In this document: positions 14,645 through 15,566 of the stretch, in pieces | Position numbering within the stretch: position 1 is the stretch's first letter | Layout: each line of letters begins with the position of its first letter | Source: Verrucomicrobiota bacterium | GTDB lineage: Bacteria; Verrucomicrobiota; Verrucomicrobiia; Opitutales; Opitutaceae | Assembly: GCA_023443985.1 (NCBI GenBank) | Contig: JAEZSJ010000333.1 | Span: 1-15,566, forward strand | Direction of reading: 5' to 3' | DNA: 15,566 nucleotides | Notes under the pieces: generated by a model | The model's input: only the letters and a program-made list of their open reading frames with translations | What the model was told of the DNA's origin: nothing | Databases searched by the model: none | Program-made: the position numbers and the translations under genes

Positions 14645-15481
14645 GTGAGTCCGCCCTCTGATTTCCGTCCTCTTCCTCCCGGCTCGCGCGATCTTCCGCC
14701 GTCCGTCGTCCGGCCTCCGTCCTCCGCCGCCTGCCCACCCTCCTGCGACCTTGGGCCCGCGCACCAGCACGACATCATCCGTCTGCGCGACGTCACCGTC
14801 GCCTACGGTCCACGACTCGCCCTCGACAACGTCACCGCCCAGATCCACTGCGGCAGCCTCACGGCGATCGTCGGCCCCAACGGCGCCGGCAAGAGCACCC
14901 TCCTGCGCGCTCTGCTCGGCTGGATGCCGCTCACCCGCGGCGAGATCCGGATCGGCGATTCGCACCCGCAACACGCCCTGCCCCGCCTCGCCTACCTCCC
15001 GCAACGCCAGGACATCGACTGGGATTTTCCCATCACCGTGCGCGGCATCGTCGAGCAAGGTCGCTATCCCGCCCTCGGCGCCTTCCGCCGCTTTCAGGCG
15101 ATCGACCACGAACTCGTCGACAACGCCCTCGCCGAGATGAAGCTCACCGCGCTGCAGGACCGCCAGATCCGCGCCCTCTCCGGCGGCCAGCAACAACGCG
15201 TCTTCCTCGCCCGCGCCCTCGCCCAAGGCGCCGACATCTTCCTCCTCGACGAACCCTTCGCCGGTCTCGACGCGCCCAGCACGGCCGAACTCGCCGCGGT
15301 CCTACAATCGTGGCAGGAGATGCACCGCACCGTCGTCGCCGTGCTCCACGACCTCCCGCTCACGCGCCGGCTCTTCAGCCACACGCTGCTGCTCGACACC
15401 CGTCTCCTCGCCGCCGGCCCCACCGCCGAAGTCCTCGACCCCGCCCGCCTCGCCGAGTTCTACCCGGCGGCGAACGCGTAG
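14645..15481 (+). CDS. Zn/Mn ABC transporter ATP-binding protein (ZnuC-like)
   Basis: The ATPase of a metal ABC importer. Conserved parts are Walker A GPNGAGKST (77-85), the Q-loop YLPQRQDIDWDFPITV (117-132) characteristic of Zn/Mn importers, the signature LSGGQQQR (178-185), Walker B IFLLDEP (198-204), the D-loop GLD and the switch His235. From residue 44 on, the protein has the normal family length. The first 43 residues are odd: Pro/Ser-rich and encoded by the same pyrimidine-rich sequence as the spacer. The only in-frame standard start found is GTG 14645, without a Shine-Dalgarno, so the true start may lie near 14774-14783 at a non-standard codon, or the extension may be real. It should work with the ZnuA-like protein upstream. 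The expected membrane permease is not seen next to it. Confidence 0.88.
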   Translation: MSPPSDFRPLPPGSRDLPPSVVRPPSSAACPPSCDLGPAHQHDIIRLRDVTVAYGPRLALDNVTAQIHCGSLTAIVGPNGAGKSTLLRALLGWMPLTRGEIRIGDSHPQHALPRLAYLPQRQDIDWDFPITVRGIVEQGRYPALGAFRRFQAIDHELVDNALAEMKLTALQDRQIRALSGGQQQRVFLARALAQGADIFLLDEPFAGLDAPSTAELAAVLQSWQEMHRTVVAVLHDLPLTRRLFSHTLLLDTRLLAAGPTAEVLDPARLAEFYPAANA

Positions 15482-15501
15482 ACCGGACAACCACCAAGCA
15501 A

Positions 15502-15566
15502 ATGGAACCACCGCTGCCTGTCACAGATTCCGCTTGCAGCCTCTGCAAGAGAACCCCCGCCGCATT
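15502..15566 (+). CDS. Possible start of a further gene, 3'-truncated
   Basis: An ATG at 15502 opens a frame that runs to the window edge (21 codons visible, beginning MEPPLPVTDSACSLCKRTPA). The CxxC motif (CSLC) suggests a zinc-binding protein, and HNH-type nucleases can start this way, but too little is present to assign a family. It does not look like the hydrophobic N-terminus expected of a ZnuB permease. It starts 20 bases after the ATPase stop and lacks a Shine-Dalgarno. Confidence 0.35.
   Translation, partial: MEPPLPVTDSACSLCKRTPAA

Noticed and set aside
14265..14738. A minus-strand 157-codon ORF in the metal-gene spacer
   Set aside because: Its Arg/Gly/Glu-rich composition reflects purine-rich DNA on that strand, it overlaps the ends of both neighbouring genes, and no motif is visible.

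Overview
The window looks like chromosomal DNA of a GC-rich, Gram-negative bacterium. The best guess is Verrucomicrobiota, close to Opitutaceae. Grounds for this are the outer-membrane genes (bamA, skp, lpxD), a PEP-CTERM protein, scarce Shine-Dalgarno sites and dense housekeeping genes. The lineage is inferred from gene content and style and was not tested. Most of the window is ordinary core genome. No phage, insertion sequence, CRISPR array, tRNA or rRNA is visible.

Layout. Bases 1-1131 (+): the 3' end of an unrecognised Ala/Pro-rich gene, then a low-molecular-weight tyrosine phosphatase. Bases 1144-2622: a minus-strand metallo-beta-lactamase-fold hydrolase with an N-terminal helix-turn-helix, divergent from pyrE (orotate phosphoribosyltransferase). 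Bases 2683-10603 (-), read right to left: dnaB, bamA, skp, a strong intrinsic terminator, lpxD, prs and an HtrA/DegP-type protease. This is an envelope-biogenesis cluster with the replicative helicase gene at its head. dnaB overlaps bamA by 20 bases, and bamA appears to start at TTG.

Bases 10809-12026 (+): a DUF1015 protein, ending at a clear terminator. Bases 12131-12235 hold three REP-like hairpins between two convergent terminators. Bases 12326-13165 (-): a PEP-CTERM surface protein. Bases 13390-15481 (+): a Zn/Mn-type ABC substrate-binding protein and ATPase, separated by a 325-base pyrimidine-rich, hairpin-bearing spacer. A possible new gene starts at 15502 and runs off the window. No transporter permease is visible.

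How the genes work together. LpxD supplies lipid A precursor. Skp chaperones outer-membrane proteins to BamA, and the HtrA protease removes misfolded envelope proteins. PyrE and Prs both belong to PRPP and nucleotide metabolism. The metal transporter and the PEP-CTERM protein are separate envelope functions. The points most worth a second look are the HTH-hydrolase fusion with an altered metal motif, the REP triplet, the dnaB/bamA overlap, the terminator inside the envelope cluster, and the odd layout of the metal-transporter genes.
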